Assembly (NCBI RefSeq): GCF_900129085.1
Contig: NZ_FQUF01000004.1
Span: 46,156 to 110,155, forward strand
Origin: Atopostipes suicloacalis DSM 15692
GTDB lineage: Bacteria > Bacillota > Bacilli > Lactobacillales > Carnobacteriaceae_A
Direction: 5' to 3'
Length of the DNA stretch: 64,000 bases
Positions 17,980 to 28,557 of the stretch are shown in pieces. The notes beneath the pieces are model-generated. The model searched no databases. It saw only the letters and a list, made by a program, of their open reading frames with translations, and was not told the origin of the DNA. The position numbers were made by a program, and so were the translations under genes. The first letter of the stretch is position 1; every line of letters starts with the position of its first letter.

Positions 17980-18585
17980 ATGTCAAGATTTACAGGATCA
18001 ACATGGAAAAAATCACGTCGTTTAGGTATTTCTTTATCTGGAACAGGAAAAGAATTACAACGTCGTCCTTACGCACCAGGTCAACATGGACCTACAAGTC
18101 GTGAAAACTTATCAGAATATGGACTACAATTAAAAGAAAAACAAAAATTACGTTATCTATATGGAATGAATGAACGTCAATTCTTTAACTTATTCCAACA
18201 AGCTGGGAAAATTCGTGAAGGTGAGCACGGTACAAACTTTATGATTTTATTGGAACAACGTTTAGATAACTTAGTTTATCGTTTAGGTTATGCAACAACA
18301 CGTGCACAAGCTCGTCAGTTAGTTAACCACGGTCATATTACAGTAGATGGTAAACGTCTAAACATTCCATCTTATACAGTTAAAGTGGGACAAGTTATTG
18401 GTGTTCGTGAAAAATCAAGAAACTTAACAGTGATTCAAGAATCAGTCGAATCATTATATGGTCGTCCAGATTATTTAGAATTTGACGAAGATAAATTAGA
18501 AGGTAAATTAACACGTTTACCAGAACGTGAAGAAATGCCAGCTGAAATTCAAGAAGCATACATTGTTGAGTACTATAACCGTTAA
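17980..18585 (+). CDS. rpsD: 30S ribosomal protein S4
   Basis: A primary 16S-binding protein and assembly initiator, 201 residues. The start [18 protein letters not shown] is typical of the form that lacks the zinc-binding cysteines. The S4 domain follows with [20 protein letters not shown] and [20 protein letters not shown], about residues 90-125. GGAGG lies eight bases before the ATG. Codon use is strongly biased, as expected for a ribosomal protein. Upstream is its likely autoregulatory leader, and downstream a perfect bidirectional terminator. Confidence 0.98.
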   Translation: MSRFTGSTWKKSRRLGISLSGTGKELQRRPYAPGQHGPTSRENLSEYGLQLKEKQKLRYLYGMNERQFFNLFQQAGKIREGEHGTNFMILLEQRLDNLVYRLGYATTRAQARQLVNHGHITVDGKRLNIPSYTVKVGQVIGVREKSRNLTVIQESVESLYGRPDYLEFDEDKLEGKLTRLPEREEMPAEIQEAYIVEYYNR

Positions 18586-18601
18586 TTCGGATAAATAATA
18601 T

Positions 18602-18633
18602 AAAAAAGACTGAGGATATTCTCAGTCTTTTTT
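18602..18633. terminator. Bidirectional terminator between rpsD and msrC
   Basis: GACTGAG (18608-18614) and CTCAGTC (18621-18627), preceded by six A and followed by six T, so it works for both convergent genes. Confidence 0.92.
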
Positions 18634-18687
18634 AATTGGAAATTTGCGAGTCCTTGATTTTTTTAAACTGGATAGGTACTTCGATAA

Positions 18688-19152
18688 TTAGTTAGTATAT
18701 TTTAAAAATATGTCTACGAATTTTTCTAACAATTCTTTTTCAACAGCACCAAATCGGTTTTTAATGGGCGCATCTACATCTAATACACCAATCGCTTTTC
18801 CATCTCTAATTAATGGCACCACAATTTCAGATTGACTAGCAGTGTCACAAAAAATATGACCAGGGAATTCAGTGACATCAGGAACAACAATTGTTTTTTC
18901 TTGCTCAAAGGCCGTACCACAGACGCCCTTTCCAGAAGCAATTCGAATACAAGCTACACGTCCTTGAAAGGGACCGAGAACTAGCTCTTCATCCTCTTCG
19001 TCCCACAAATAAAATCCAACCCAATTAATTTGGTCAAGTGTTTCATTCAAAAGGGCGGACGCATTACTCAGATTAGCAATCCAATTCGGCTCATCTTTCA
19101 CTAGTCCTTCAATATGTTGTAAAATTAGTTTTTCGCTTGTTTTATTTTCCAT
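18688..19152 (-). CDS. msrC: Free methionine-(R)-sulfoxide reductase, GAF domain
   Basis: Reduces free L-methionine-(R)-sulfoxide. The 154 residues are a single GAF domain. The three family cysteines appear in ACIRI, GKGVCGTAF and HIFCDTASQSEIVVPL, together with NWVGFYLWDEED and the end motif GVLDVDAP, which separate this enzyme from signalling GAF domains. On the minus strand TAGGAGTAG precedes the ATG at suitable spacing. Its neighbours rpsD and ezrA match the position of Bacillus ytsP. It appears monocistronic. Confidence 0.93.
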   Translation of the reverse strand: MENKTSEKLILQHIEGLVKDEPNWIANLSNASALLNETLDQINWVGFYLWDEEDEELVLGPFQGRVACIRIASGKGVCGTAFEQEKTIVVPDVTEFPGHIFCDTASQSEIVVPLIRDGKAIGVLDVDAPIKNRFGAVEKELLEKFVDIFLKYTN

Positions 19153-19434
19153 GCCTCTACTCCTATAGTTGAAAATAATATTTTAAATAGTTTAACATAC
19201 TTTGTGAGAAACCAAAAAATGAAAAATGTGCTTTTTTTTAGATGAAATGAAAAAACATTGTAAAATAAATGAAAGTTCTGAATAAATTTGTGGGCAAGGA
19301 TAACATATCTTACATATTTTTGATATACTAGTGTTGATATGAAATACACAAAGAATATCATGTGTTTTCAGGTAAAAGATGACTTACTTAATCAAAAAAT
19401 AGAGTGAATTAAATAGATGCTTGGGGGAAACGAT

Positions 19435-21153
19435 ATGAGTCCATTACAGATTACATTGATTATACTGATTGTATTGGTCGTTGTAACGGCTATGATTACA
19501 TATTTTGTTCGGAATAATTATTACAGCCAAATAAATGAATTAGATCAAGAAAAAAATGATGTGTTGAAAAAAGCACCTTATGAAGAGCTAGAAGAGGTTT
19601 CTGAGCTAAATATTACGGGTCAATCTTATGAAGTGCGCAAGAATCTTGAAAAAAAATGGCAGGATATAGAGTCAATTAAATATCCTAAATTAGAAAATCA
19701 TTTATTCGACGCGGAACAAGCGACAGATCGTTATAGACTACCTGAATCTAAAAAAAGCCAAGATGCAGCTAAAGCAGCTATTCAAGAAATTAATGCAGAT
19801 ATCCAAGATTTAAAAGAAGCTTTAGTTGGGTTAATTGAACGTGAACAAGCCAACCTAGAAAAAATTGATCAAATCAAGAAACGTTACCATGAAGTACGTA
19901 AATCTTTGCTTGCCTATAGTTTTTCCTTTGGACCTGCTTCAGAAAGTTTTGAACAAAAATTGAGTAAAATGGAGAATGATTTCACTAATTTTTCTGAATT
20001 TACAGTTTCTGGTGATCATGAGGAAGCCAATAAAATAGTAGAAAATTTACGCAAAAATATTCAGGAAACTGAAGAACAAATGGATGCCATTCCACCTTTA
20101 CTTGAAAAAGTTGATGAAGATTATGGAAAGCAGCTTCTTGATTTACGAGAAGGTTACGAGGAGTTGATTGATCATGGGTATTTATTCCCAGAAGATACAA
20201 TCTTAGATGATATCGAAACCCTAAAAGAAGATCAACAAACGATCTATACTTATATTCGAGACTTAAAGTTAGAAAAAGCCAGTGAAGCAATAGACACTTT
20301 AGCAGATAATATTGATGATTTGTATGAAAAGATGGAGAAGGAAATAGCAACGAAACCTCTTGTTCATAATCTAGCGGAAGATACGAAACGGGGAATTTAT
20401 TATTTACAAGATGAAAACCGGCGCTTAAATCATGCGATTAATCGCCTTTCACAAAGTTACGTTTTAATCCATAATGAACCTTCCATTCTTGCACGATTAG
20501 AGAGTCAAGTGAAAGAATGTAGAGCAGATTTTGATAAATTCAATGAGCATTTGGTAGAACAGTCGGTTCCTTATTCAATTGTATATGATGCATTAGAAGC
20601 TACATTTAATCAGTTAGAAAACTTGAATGATGAACATAACAAAGTTTCAAAATATTTAGAAAATTATCGTCAAGAAGAATTAGACATTAAAGATGATATG
20701 CTAGATATGGAACAAAGTATGTATGAAATGAAGCGATATTTAGAAAATGAACGCTTGCCGGGTCTACCAAAAGATTATCTAGAACTTTTCTTTTCCACAT
20801 CTAATCGAATTGAAAGTTTATCCGAAGAATTGTCTCGTTCAAAAATTCAATTAATTGAGATTCGTAAGATTCATAAAATGTGCCAAGAAGATGTAGCACA
20901 GCTTGAAGAAATGACAAAAGAGGTCGTGCGACAAGTGGAATTACTTGAACGTACCTCACAACGTTTGTATCGTTATAAAGATTCTCATAAAGGAATTTTG
21001 GAGACAATCCGTTACAGTGAATCTCTCTTTACAGAGGACTACGATTTTGACACCGCACTACGTTTGGTTCGTGAGAAATTAGAAAATGTTGATCCAGGTG
21101 CATATGATAAAGTTGTAGAAAATTATGAAAAAGAGAATGTTCAAGAAATTTAA
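19435..21153 (+). CDS. ezrA: EzrA, septation ring regulator
   Basis: A membrane-anchored spectrin-like protein that limits FtsZ assembly away from mid-cell and links the Z ring to wall synthesis. The 572 residues have one N-terminal membrane span (about 5-24, LQITLIILIVLVVVTAMITY) and then coiled-coil helices for nearly the entire length, including NHAINRLSQSYVLIHNEP and the family end region. The in-frame ATG at 19417 precedes the ribosome-binding site GGGGG (19423-19427), so the start is 19435. It is followed by the cysteine desulfurase and thiI, as in Bacillus. Confidence 0.96.
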   Translation: MSPLQITLIILIVLVVVTAMITYFVRNNYYSQINELDQEKNDVLKKAPYEELEEVSELNITGQSYEVRKNLEKKWQDIESIKYPKLENHLFDAEQATDRYRLPESKKSQDAAKAAIQEINADIQDLKEALVGLIEREQANLEKIDQIKKRYHEVRKSLLAYSFSFGPASESFEQKLSKMENDFTNFSEFTVSGDHEEANKIVENLRKNIQETEEQMDAIPPLLEKVDEDYGKQLLDLREGYEELIDHGYLFPEDTILDDIETLKEDQQTIYTYIRDLKLEKASEAIDTLADNIDDLYEKMEKEIATKPLVHNLAEDTKRGIYYLQDENRRLNHAINRLSQSYVLIHNEPSILARLESQVKECRADFDKFNEHLVEQSVPYSIVYDALEATFNQLENLNDEHNKVSKYLENYRQEELDIKDDMLDMEQSMYEMKRYLENERLPGLPKDYLELFFSTSNRIESLSEELSRSKIQLIEIRKIHKMCQEDVAQLEEMTKEVVRQVELLERTSQRLYRYKDSHKGILETIRYSESLFTEDYDFDTALRLVREKLENVDPGAYDKVVENYEKENVQEI

Positions 21154-21159
21154 GTCGAT

Positions 21160-21236
21160 AGCTAGGACAGCTGTTATTTGCGAATGAAGAAAAACTTTTC
21201 CACTTCGTTAAATGACTTTGTGTCCTGGCTTGTTTT
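21160..21236 (+). other. Long hairpin after ezrA (terminator-like)
   Basis: AGCTAGGACA (21160-21169) pairs with TGTCCTGGCT (21221-21230) with one G-T pair, closing a 51-base loop that can itself fold around GAAGAAAAACTTTTCC. A short TGTTTT follows. The loop is far larger than in ordinary terminators, so this could be a terminator or part of a small structured RNA. Confidence 0.5.
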
Positions 21237-21347
21237 ATGTAAGAGGACATTAATCAACTAATAAATATTCATTTAAATTGTTCAAAACAATAAAAATTTA
21301 TGTTAATATGATCGACCGAATCGAGAAAATCAAAGGGTGTATAAAAA

Positions 21348-22493
21348 ATGATTTATTTTGACAATAGTGCAACGACAAAAATAGCAGATTCCGTTTTAGA
21401 AACGTATAAAAAAGTAAGCGAAACTTATTTCGGAAATCCTTCGAGTTTACATCATTTAGGAGATCTGTCTACTCAATTGCTCCAACAATCTCGACTGCAA
21501 ATTGCGAATACTTTAGGAGTAAAAGCAGAGGAAATTTATTTTACGAGTGGTGGAACAGAGGGCGACAACTGGGTAATTAAAGGAACAGCCATCGAAAAAG
21601 CTCGCTTTGGTAAACATATAATTACTACAAGTGTTGAACATCCTGCGGTATATGAATCAATGAAACAGTTAGAAATGTTGGGCTGGGAAGTTACTTATTT
21701 ACCAGTTAACCAAGAAGGAGTCATTGCTGTAGAGGATTTAAAAAATGCGATTAGAGAAGATACTGTTTTAGTCTCGATTATTGCAGTAAACAATGAAGTG
21801 GGTAGTCTACAACCTCTTGAAGAAATTTGTGCTTTACTAAAAAATTATCCGAATATTCACTTCCATGTGGATGCTGTTCAAGCATTAGGCTTAATTGATC
21901 TACCTTTAGGGGGAAATAGTCGAATTGATTTTGCTGTTTTTTCTGGACATAAATTTAAAGCACCACGAGGGATTGGTTTTATTTATGCAAAAGAAGGTCG
22001 CCAATTAGCTCCTTTATTAACAGGAGGCGGGCAAGAAAAAAATAAACGCAGCGGAACAGAAAATTTGCCTGCTATAGCTGCAATGTCTCGAGCTGTTCGT
22101 CTAGTTTTTGAAGAAGTAGACCAAAAAAAATCCCACCTGAGAAATTTGCAAAAAAAATTAAGGGCATATTTAGAAACGAAAGAAAAAGTAACGATCTTTT
22201 CTCCAAAAGACCATGCTCCCCATATCTTATGTTTTGGAATTGATGGAGTTCGTGGAGAAGTGACAGTTCATGCGTTAGAAGAAAAGGATATTTATATTTC
22301 AACGACTAGCGCCTGTTCAAGCCGTGCGTTGGATGTTGATTCAAGTACGTTACATGCAATGGGAGTTCCGAAAAATGTTGCTGAAACAGCCAATCGAGTC
22401 AGTTTTTCAGCAGAGAATACCGAAGAAGAAGTTGAGAAATTCATGGAAAAATTTGATGAGATCCTTCATCAGTTTGAAGTAATTAATAGTTAG
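21348..22493 (+). CDS. nifZ: Cysteine desulfurase (NifZ-type, thiI partner)
   Basis: A PLP enzyme that takes sulfur from cysteine as an enzyme-bound persulfide. The 381 residues have YFDNSATTK at the start, the PLP-lysine motif SGHKFKAPRGIGF (about 204-216) and the mobile active-cysteine loop TSACSSRA (about 322-329). It is followed by thiI after a short gap. In Bacillota, ThiI lacks the rhodanese domain and a dedicated NifS paralogue passes sulfur to it directly. This gene, between ezrA and thiI, is in exactly that position. A second desulfurase at 49556 serves the mnmA locus. AAAGGGTG is a weak ribosome site. Confidence 0.93.
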   Translation: MIYFDNSATTKIADSVLETYKKVSETYFGNPSSLHHLGDLSTQLLQQSRLQIANTLGVKAEEIYFTSGGTEGDNWVIKGTAIEKARFGKHIITTSVEHPAVYESMKQLEMLGWEVTYLPVNQEGVIAVEDLKNAIREDTVLVSIIAVNNEVGSLQPLEEICALLKNYPNIHFHVDAVQALGLIDLPLGGNSRIDFAVFSGHKFKAPRGIGFIYAKEGRQLAPLLTGGGQEKNKRSGTENLPAIAAMSRAVRLVFEEVDQKKSHLRNLQKKLRAYLETKEKVTIFSPKDHAPHILCFGIDGVRGEVTVHALEEKDIYISTTSACSSRALDVDSSTLHAMGVPKNVAETANRVSFSAENTEEEVEKFMEKFDEILHQFEVINS

Positions 22494-22626
22494 ATTCTTT
22501 TCATGCGACGAAAGAAAATAAAGAGTGAGTACTTTTTAAGTCATTTTGGAACAAGAAAGAAGTTCGAAATGATTTGATTATTATAATTAATAAATGAATG
22601 TAGAAAAACTAGGAGTGAGATTAAAA

Positions 22627-23847
22627 ATGAAACCGACACAATTAATGATTCGATACGGTGAGTTATCGACTAAAGGGAAAAATATTAATTTTTTTATTGA
22701 TCGATTGGGCCGAAATGTAAAAAATGCGTTAGAGGGTTCTTACCCAAATGTAGAAATAAGTTGGTTTAGAGATCGAATGTATGTGGAGCTAAATGATGAG
22801 CCTTCTGATGAAGTAGTGGAAAGATTACAAGATATTTTTGGAATTCAAACCATTTCTCCGGTTCTTCAGGTCGAAAAAACATTGGAAGCTGCGAAAGAAG
22901 GAGCCATTGAGATTGTTCGTCCTTTTGTGGAAGAAGCAAAAAGTTTTAAGATTAATACTAAAAGAGCAGACCATGACTTTGAATACGATACGATGGAATT
23001 AAATCGTTCTTTAGGTTCTGCAGTGGCGACTACCTTTCCAAACTTTGATGTGAAAATGAAGGATCCTGATTTAACGGTTCGTACAGAGGTTCGCGCAGAT
23101 GGTATCTATTTATCGGTTGAAACTATTCAAGCAGCTGGTGGTCTGCCTGTAGGAACAGCGGGTAAAGGAATGCTCATGTTATCGGGAGGAATAGATTCTC
23201 CAGTAGCTGGTTATTTATCTATGAAGCGGGGAATAGATGTTGAGGCGGTTCACTTTGCGAGTCCGCCATATACCAGTCCAAAAGCACTACAAAAAGCAAA
23301 AGATTTAACTGCGAAGTTAGCTCGATATAGTGGACAAGTCCCTTTTATAGAGGTGCCTTTTACTGAAATTCAAGAACAAATCAAGAAAAATATCCCAGAA
23401 GGCTACATTATGACAGTGACACGCCGCATGATGTTGCGATTGACGGATCTGATTCGTGAACAACGCGGAGGGCTTGCGATAATGAATGGAGAATCTTTAG
23501 GACAAGTGGCCTCACAAACTTTAGAAAGTATGCTGGCCATTAATGAAGTTACAGCAACGCCTATTTTACGACCGCTTGTTGCGATGGATAAAACGGAAAT
23601 TGTAGAAATTGCGCAGAAGATTGATACGTATGAATTATCCATTTTACCTTTTGAAGATTGTTGTACAATCTTTACACCGCCTCGTCCAAAGACAAAACCA
23701 AATTTAGAAAAAGTGATTGAATATGAAAAGGCTCTAGATGTAGAAGGTTTAATTGAGCAAGCTATGGCAGGTTTGAAAATCGAAAATATCGGACCAGATT
23801 CTATCCAAAATCAGGTGGATGAAGAATTATTTGAAGGTTTACTGTAA
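22627..23847 (+). CDS. thiI: ThiI, tRNA 4-thiouridine and thiazole sulfurtransferase
   Basis: ThiI adenylates and thiolates U8 of tRNAs and supplies sulfur for the thiamine thiazole. The 406 residues show the N-terminal ferredoxin-like and THUMP domains ([12 protein letters not shown], then the [16 protein letters not shown] region), and the PP-loop pyrophosphatase [12 protein letters not shown] (about 186-197). There is no C-terminal rhodanese domain, so sulfur should come straight from the upstream desulfurase. An in-frame ATG at 22594 lies ahead of AGGAG (22611-22615); the ATG at 22627 follows it and gives the family N-terminus. Ends in LFEGLL, the normal length for Bacillota. Confidence 0.96.
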   Translation: MKPTQLMIRYGELSTKGKNINFFIDRLGRNVKNALEGSYPNVEISWFRDRMYVELNDEPSDEVVERLQDIFGIQTISPVLQVEKTLEAAKEGAIEIVRPFVEEAKSFKINTKRADHDFEYDTMELNRSLGSAVATTFPNFDVKMKDPDLTVRTEVRADGIYLSVETIQAAGGLPVGTAGKGMLMLSGGIDSPVAGYLSMKRGIDVEAVHFASPPYTSPKALQKAKDLTAKLARYSGQVPFIEVPFTEIQEQIKKNIPEGYIMTVTRRMMLRLTDLIREQRGGLAIMNGESLGQVASQTLESMLAINEVTATPILRPLVAMDKTEIVEIAQKIDTYELSILPFEDCCTIFTPPRPKTKPNLEKVIEYEKALDVEGLIEQAMAGLKIENIGPDSIQNQVDEELFEGLL

Positions 23848-23910
23848 AATATTTAAATAAAAGTGAAACCATACAAACTCTTGTTATATAGCTATTTAAA
23901 GCCGTTCAGT

Positions 23911-23939
23911 TTGACATTAATTCCTTTAAACTTTAATAT
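23911..23939 (+). promoter_or_regulatory. Promoter upstream of the frameshifted membrane gene
   Basis: TTGACA, exactly 17 bases, TAATAT: one of the best promoter matches in the window. It leaves a leader of roughly 130 bases before the gene at 24077, in which I see no ORF or clear structure. Confidence 0.75.
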
Positions 23940-24076
23940 TTTATACAGAGGTACAACAGAAAAGAAACTCTCAAGAAAATAAATACTCTCAAAACTTTAT
24001 AATTGTTCAATGATAGGAAAGCAGAAGTGATTCGCTAGATGGTTTGATATGTTTTTGTAAAATGGAGGAGGCCATC

Positions 24077-24642
24077 ATGAAAACATTGACCTACGATCAT
24101 TCGAGAGCTGATTTATTTCCAATGGTGATTTTAAATTTTGTTATGCTTATGTTAAGTATTTTTTACTCTATTCAGGAATGTATATGGATTTCTCTTTATC
24201 CCTTTTTGGTCAAGCAACGAGTGTAATTATGATTATATGTGGTAGCATTGGTGTCCTCTTTTGTGGCTATACTTTCTTTTATGTTTTCCATCGATTGGTT
24301 TTCCCACAAGGGGCGTTAATTATTAATGATCGAGGAATTATTAATTTAACGAATGTCTTAGGCTCAAAAGAAGTTATCCCATTTGAGATGATGAAAGTTG
24401 CACAATTAGAAAAAATTCATGGAAAGCTGTATATCGGGATTAAGGTATATAACGAAGAAGAATATTTAGACAATTTGCCAATTTTTAATCGTATTTTACA
24501 AGAAATAAACAAGAAAAACTTTGGAACAAGCATAATTTCGATGAGTATCCCCACAGATTCCAGAGAGGGCATACCTCAAATCGTTAAGATTATAAATGAA
24601 CGAATAGAAATTACAAAAGTACGTAAAGAAATGAATTGGTAA
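24077..24642 (+). pseudogene. Membrane protein gene broken by a frameshift in a T run
   Basis: The 5' part starts at an ATG behind GGAGGAGG and reads MKTLTYDHSRADLFPMV into a first hydrophobic span (ILNFVMLMLSIF), then runs to a stop at 24226 in its own frame. A second frame, open from about 24160 to 24642, continues with a second span (MIICGSIGVLFCGYTFFYVF) and a cytoplasmic domain beginning PQGALIINDRGI. Adding one T to the T6 run at 24159-24164 joins them smoothly (S-I-F-L-L-Y-S-G-M-Y-M-D) into a protein of about 188 residues: two spans plus a PH-like tail, resembling the STM3941-type family. It is either a real mutation, slippage or a base-calling error. Confidence 0.72.
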
Positions 24643-24657
24643 AAAGACATTAAATAT

Positions 24658-24685
24658 TTGAATTTTCCAAAAAAAATGGTAAGAT
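24658..24685 (+). promoter_or_regulatory. Promoter of the valS T-box leader
   Basis: TTGAAT, 16 bases, TAAGAT, starting 15 bases after the preceding stop codon. Confidence 0.6.
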
Positions 24686-24691
24686 AAAGGC

Positions 24692-24945
24692 GTTCTAATC
24701 AGAAATTTACAATATAAAAACGAAGCATGGATCAAGAGGAGTAAGGTTTTTATTTATTGCAGAGAGAGGACATTCGGTGCGAGTCCTTATAAATAGAATC
24801 TGAAGGTAGCTTGTGAGCGAACTGGTGAGCAGCCCATTACAACTGCTAAGAGAGATATGTAGATAGTTATTTTTCTACATATAATTTAGGTGGTACCGCG
24901 AGTAACTAAGCATTCGTCCTTTAGTGGATGAGTGCTTTTTTTGTG
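24692..24945 (+). promoter_or_regulatory. Valine T-box riboswitch leader of valS
   Basis: The T-box AGGTGGTACCGCG is at 24888-24900. The terminator arms AAGCATTCGTCC (24908-24919) and GGATGAGTGCTT (24926-24937) are followed by T7. In Stem I an AGTA element lies at 24740-24743. The opposite strand reads TGAAGGTAGC, giving the specifier GTA (valine) at 24806-24808, followed by G. The valine specifier agrees with valS downstream. Confidence 0.93.
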
Positions 24946-25030
24946 TTTAAAAAAATGTTTCAAAGTTGACCATTGAATGGCAACTAAAACATTTATTCAA
25001 ATAATAGGTTAAAAATAAGGAGTGATTATT

Positions 25031-27682
25031 TTGGCAAAAGAAACAGAAATGTCTACAAAATATCAACCAAATAATGTTGAAAAAGGGAAATATAAAGAAT
25101 GGTTAGATCTTGATTTATTTAAAGCTAGTGAAGATGATCAATCTGAACCGTATTCCATTGTGATTCCACCTCCAAACGTTACCGGAAAATTACATCTTGG
25201 GCATGCATGGGACACGACACTACAAGATATTATAATTCGTCAAAAACGGATGCAAGGTTATGATACGTTATGGCTACCAGGTATGGACCATGCGGGGATT
25301 GCCACGCAAGCGAAAGTAGAAGAAAAACTAAGTGAAGAGGGAACGAACCGACATGAACTTGGACGGGAAAAATTCCTAGAAGAAGCCTGGAAATGGAAAG
25401 ACGAATACTCCACAAATATTCGCGAACAATGGGGGAAAGTCGGTTTATCTCTAGATTATGCTCGTGAGCGATTTACGCTGGATGAAGGCTTGAATGAAGC
25501 AGTCACGAAGGTTTTTGTTGATTTATACAATAAAGGCATTATTTATCGTGGAGAGTATATCATTAATTGGGATCCAAAAGCCCAAACTGCTCTATCAGAT
25601 ATTGAAGTGGAACATAAAGACATCAATGGTGCCTTTTATCATATGAAGTATCCATTAGCCGACGATAGTGGTGATTATTTAGAAATTGCAACCACTCGTC
25701 CAGAAACAATGCTAGGAGATACTGCAGTTGCCGTTCATCCAGAAGATGAGCGTTATCAAGATTATATTGGAAAAACAATTCTCCTCCCATTAATGGACCG
25801 AGAAATTCCAATTGTAGAGGATAGTTATGTAGACCGTGAATTTGGAACCGGGGTTGTAAAGATTACACCCGCTCATGATCCCAATGACTTTGATATTGGA
25901 AATCGTCATGATCTGCCAAGATTAAATGTAATGAATCCAGATGGCACAATGAATGAAAATGCAGGAATCTATGCAGGACTTGATCGTTTTGAAGCGCGCA
26001 AAAAAGTTGTAGAAGACTTAAAAGCCCAAGATTTGCTTGTGGAAATCGAAGATATGGTTCATAGTGTTGGACATTCTGAACGAACAGGTGTTGTTGTGGA
26101 ACCCCGCTTATCAACACAATGGTTTGTCCGTATGGATGAGTTATCAAAAAATGCATTAGAAAATCAAAAAACAGAAAATAAAGTACATTTCTATCCAGAA
26201 CGCTTTGAAAAAACATTTGTGAATTGGATGGAAAACGTTCATGATTGGGTAATTTCACGTCAATTATGGTGGGGCCACCGAATTCCTGCTTGGTACAATA
26301 ATAAAACAGGAGAGGTCTATGTTGGAGAAGACGCACCAGAAGATGTAGAAAACTGGACGCAAGATGAGGATGTATTAGATACTTGGTTTAGTTCCGCTTT
26401 ATGGCCATTTACGACGATGGGCTGGCCAGACACAGATACACGGGATTTTCAAAGATATTATCCAACCGACACTCTTGTAACAGGTTATGACATTATCTTT
26501 TTCTGGGTTTCACGTATGATTTTCCAAGCACTTGAATTTACAAATGAACGTCCATTTAAAAATGTCTTGCTTCATGGTTTAATTCGAGATGAACAAGGAC
26601 GTAAAATGAGTAAGTCTCTAGGTAATGGGATTGACCCAATGGACGTCATTGATGAATATGGTGCTGATGCTTTGCGTTGGTTCTTAACGACGGGTTCTTC
26701 GCCTGGACAAGATGTTCGCTTTAGCTACGAAAAAATGGATGCAGCTTGGAACTTCATTAATAAGATTTGGAATGCTAGCCGCTACGTGATTATGAATTTA
26801 GAAGACTTCACATTCGAAGACATTAACTTGGAAGGTGAAAAGACGCTTGCGGATCGTTGGATTCTTGCTCGACTAAATGAAACAGTTGCCCATGTTACCG
26901 ATCAATTTGAGAAATTTGAATTTGGGGAAGCAGGCCGAGCCCTTTATAACTTTATTTGGGATGACTATTGTGATTGGTATATTGAAATGTCTAAAGAAAT
27001 TCTGAATGAAGGAACTGAAGAACAAAAAATAACGACACGAAGTATTCTAACGTATGTATTAGATCAGACTTTACGTCTTCTACATCCAATTATGCCATTT
27101 GTTACGGAAGAAATTTGGCAACATCTGCCACATGAAGGAGAATCTATCGTGGTTGCTGATTACCCAGTTACTCATGAAGAATTTACAGACGATACAGCTC
27201 GTAACAATATGAATATGCTCATTGAATTAATTAAGGCTGTTCGAAATATTCGACAAGAAGTAAACCGTCCATTATCGAAACCAGTAGATATGATGGTTAA
27301 AGCTAATTCAGATGCTGAAAAAGAAATCCTTTTAAGAAATCAATCTTTCATTGAACGCTTCTGTAATTCTGAAGATTTAGTGATTGATACTGAAGTCTCT
27401 ATTCCAAATGAAGTAAAATCTGCTGTAATAAGAGGAGCAGAGGTTTATTTACCTCTTGAAGGATTAGTAGATATTCAAGAAGAAATTGCTCGTTTAGAAA
27501 AAGAATTAGAAAAATGGAATAGTGAAATAAAACGTGCACAAGGAAAATTAAAAAATGAACGATTTGTTCAAAATGCTCCTGACGATGTAGTGCAAGCGGA
27601 ACGCGATAAAGAGGAAGAATATAAAAATCGTTACCAATCCGTAGAAGAACAAATTAAAAAATTAAATAACTTAAAGGAATAA
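25031..27682 (+). CDS. valS: Valyl-tRNA synthetase
   Basis: Charges tRNA-Val. The 883 residues include the HIGH-type motif [16 protein letters not shown] (about 45-60), the editing domain ([20 protein letters not shown]), KMSKS as [14 protein letters not shown], the anticodon domain, and the C-terminal ValRS coiled-coil arm (from about 810 on: [20 protein letters not shown]). A GTG at 25022 overlaps the ribosome site AAGGAG (25017-25022), so I use the TTG at 25031; an ATG at 25049 is also possible. It is controlled by the T-box leader. Confidence 0.97.
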   Translation: MAKETEMSTKYQPNNVEKGKYKEWLDLDLFKASEDDQSEPYSIVIPPPNVTGKLHLGHAWDTTLQDIIIRQKRMQGYDTLWLPGMDHAGIATQAKVEEKLSEEGTNRHELGREKFLEEAWKWKDEYSTNIREQWGKVGLSLDYARERFTLDEGLNEAVTKVFVDLYNKGIIYRGEYIINWDPKAQTALSDIEVEHKDINGAFYHMKYPLADDSGDYLEIATTRPETMLGDTAVAVHPEDERYQDYIGKTILLPLMDREIPIVEDSYVDREFGTGVVKITPAHDPNDFDIGNRHDLPRLNVMNPDGTMNENAGIYAGLDRFEARKKVVEDLKAQDLLVEIEDMVHSVGHSERTGVVVEPRLSTQWFVRMDELSKNALENQKTENKVHFYPERFEKTFVNWMENVHDWVISRQLWWGHRIPAWYNNKTGEVYVGEDAPEDVENWTQDEDVLDTWFSSALWPFTTMGWPDTDTRDFQRYYPTDTLVTGYDIIFFWVSRMIFQALEFTNERPFKNVLLHGLIRDEQGRKMSKSLGNGIDPMDVIDEYGADALRWFLTTGSSPGQDVRFSYEKMDAAWNFINKIWNASRYVIMNLEDFTFEDINLEGEKTLADRWILARLNETVAHVTDQFEKFEFGEAGRALYNFIWDDYCDWYIEMSKEILNEGTEEQKITTRSILTYVLDQTLRLLHPIMPFVTEEIWQHLPHEGESIVVADYPVTHEEFTDDTARNNMNMLIELIKAVRNIRQEVNRPLSKPVDMMVKANSDAEKEILLRNQSFIERFCNSEDLVIDTEVSIPNEVKSAVIRGAEVYLPLEGLVDIQEEIARLEKELEKWNSEIKRAQGKLKNERFVQNAPDDVVQAERDKEEEYKNRYQSVEEQIKKLNNLKE

Positions 27683-27712
27683 CTTTCAAAATATAATCTT
27701 AAGGAGATTAGG

Positions 27713-28378
27713 ATGAATAGAGTAAAGACGGTAATTTTTGATATGGATGGTTTAATGTTCGATACAGAAAAAATTTATTATAAAGCGAGTCAGGAAACAG
27801 CAGATAAACTTGGAATGGACTATAGTTTTGATGTTTATTCTAAATTTATTGGTGCCGGAAATGATATTATGGTCAATACCATGCATGAAATGTATGAAGA
27901 TCATGACTTGTTGGCTCAATTTTTAAAAGATAGTGAAGAAGAACTTGATGATCAATTAAGAAATGGCCAAGTAGATCTACATGAAGGGCTAATCGATTTA
28001 TTGGATTATCTAAAAAAAGAAGAGATTCCAGCAGTTGTGGCTTCCAGTACACATCGAGAACTTGTGGATCATTTACTGGAACGATTAGACGTTCGTCATT
28101 ACTTTAAAGACGTTGTGGGCGGAGATGAAGTGCCTACAGCAAAACCAGATCCTGCTATTTTTAATAAAGCTTTTACTAAAACAGGAATCGAACATAAAGA
28201 AGAAGCTTTAGTTTTAGAAGATTCAAAAAATGGTGTTTTAGCAGCAGCTGGTGCGAATATTCCAGTTATTCATATTCCAGATATGATTAATTTAGATGAA
28301 GAAACAGCAGAAAAAACAGAAGCCATTTTACCTGATTTACACCATGTCATTAACTTTATAGAAGAAAAAAATAAATAA
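27713..28378 (+). CDS. HAD-superfamily phosphatase (beta-phosphoglucomutase-like)
   Basis: A 221-residue subfamily IA HAD hydrolase. Motif I IFDMDGLMFDTEKIYY (nucleophile Asp and general acid Asp), motif II VASSTHRE, motif III Lys in TAKPDPAIF, and motif IV LEDSKNGVLAAAGA are all present, with a helical cap between residues 20 and 85. The DMDG-L-FDTE form suits the beta-phosphoglucomutase/phosphatase group, so a sugar-phosphate substrate is likely but not defined. It starts 30 bases after valS behind AAGGAG and is probably co-transcribed with it, ending at a strong terminator. Confidence 0.9.
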   Translation: MNRVKTVIFDMDGLMFDTEKIYYKASQETADKLGMDYSFDVYSKFIGAGNDIMVNTMHEMYEDHDLLAQFLKDSEEELDDQLRNGQVDLHEGLIDLLDYLKKEEIPAVVASSTHRELVDHLLERLDVRHYFKDVVGGDEVPTAKPDPAIFNKAFTKTGIEHKEEALVLEDSKNGVLAAAGANIPVIHIPDMINLDEETAEKTEAILPDLHHVINFIEEKNK

Positions 28379-28401
28379 AAAATAAAATTTGATAAATAAA
28401 A

Positions 28402-28445
28402 TTGAGTAAGTTTTGGATTTTTCCAGGACTTACTCAGTTTTTATT
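28402..28445 (+). terminator. Intrinsic terminator after the HAD gene
   Basis: TTGAGTAAGT (28402-28411) pairs with ACTTACTCAG, with an inner TGG/CCA continuation, then T5 and a T-rich tail. Confidence 0.88.
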
Positions 28446-28557
28446 TAGTAGTATATTTTTAGGTCATAGAATGTCTGGCCATTTTGTAATAAAATCCTAA
28501 AATAAAACTGAGGAGACCCCAAAGTGAGTCTGCTTCGGGAGCTAGGCGGTTTACTGT

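Noticed and set aside
19125..19361. 78-codon minus-strand ORF upstream of msrC
   Set aside because: AT-rich Phe/Ile/Lys composition of non-coding DNA, overlapping the msrC start and ezrA upstream region.
25863..26336. 157-codon minus-strand ORF inside valS
   Set aside because: Shadow of a strongly conserved synthetase gene; Leu/His/Gln-rich translation typical of antisense frames.
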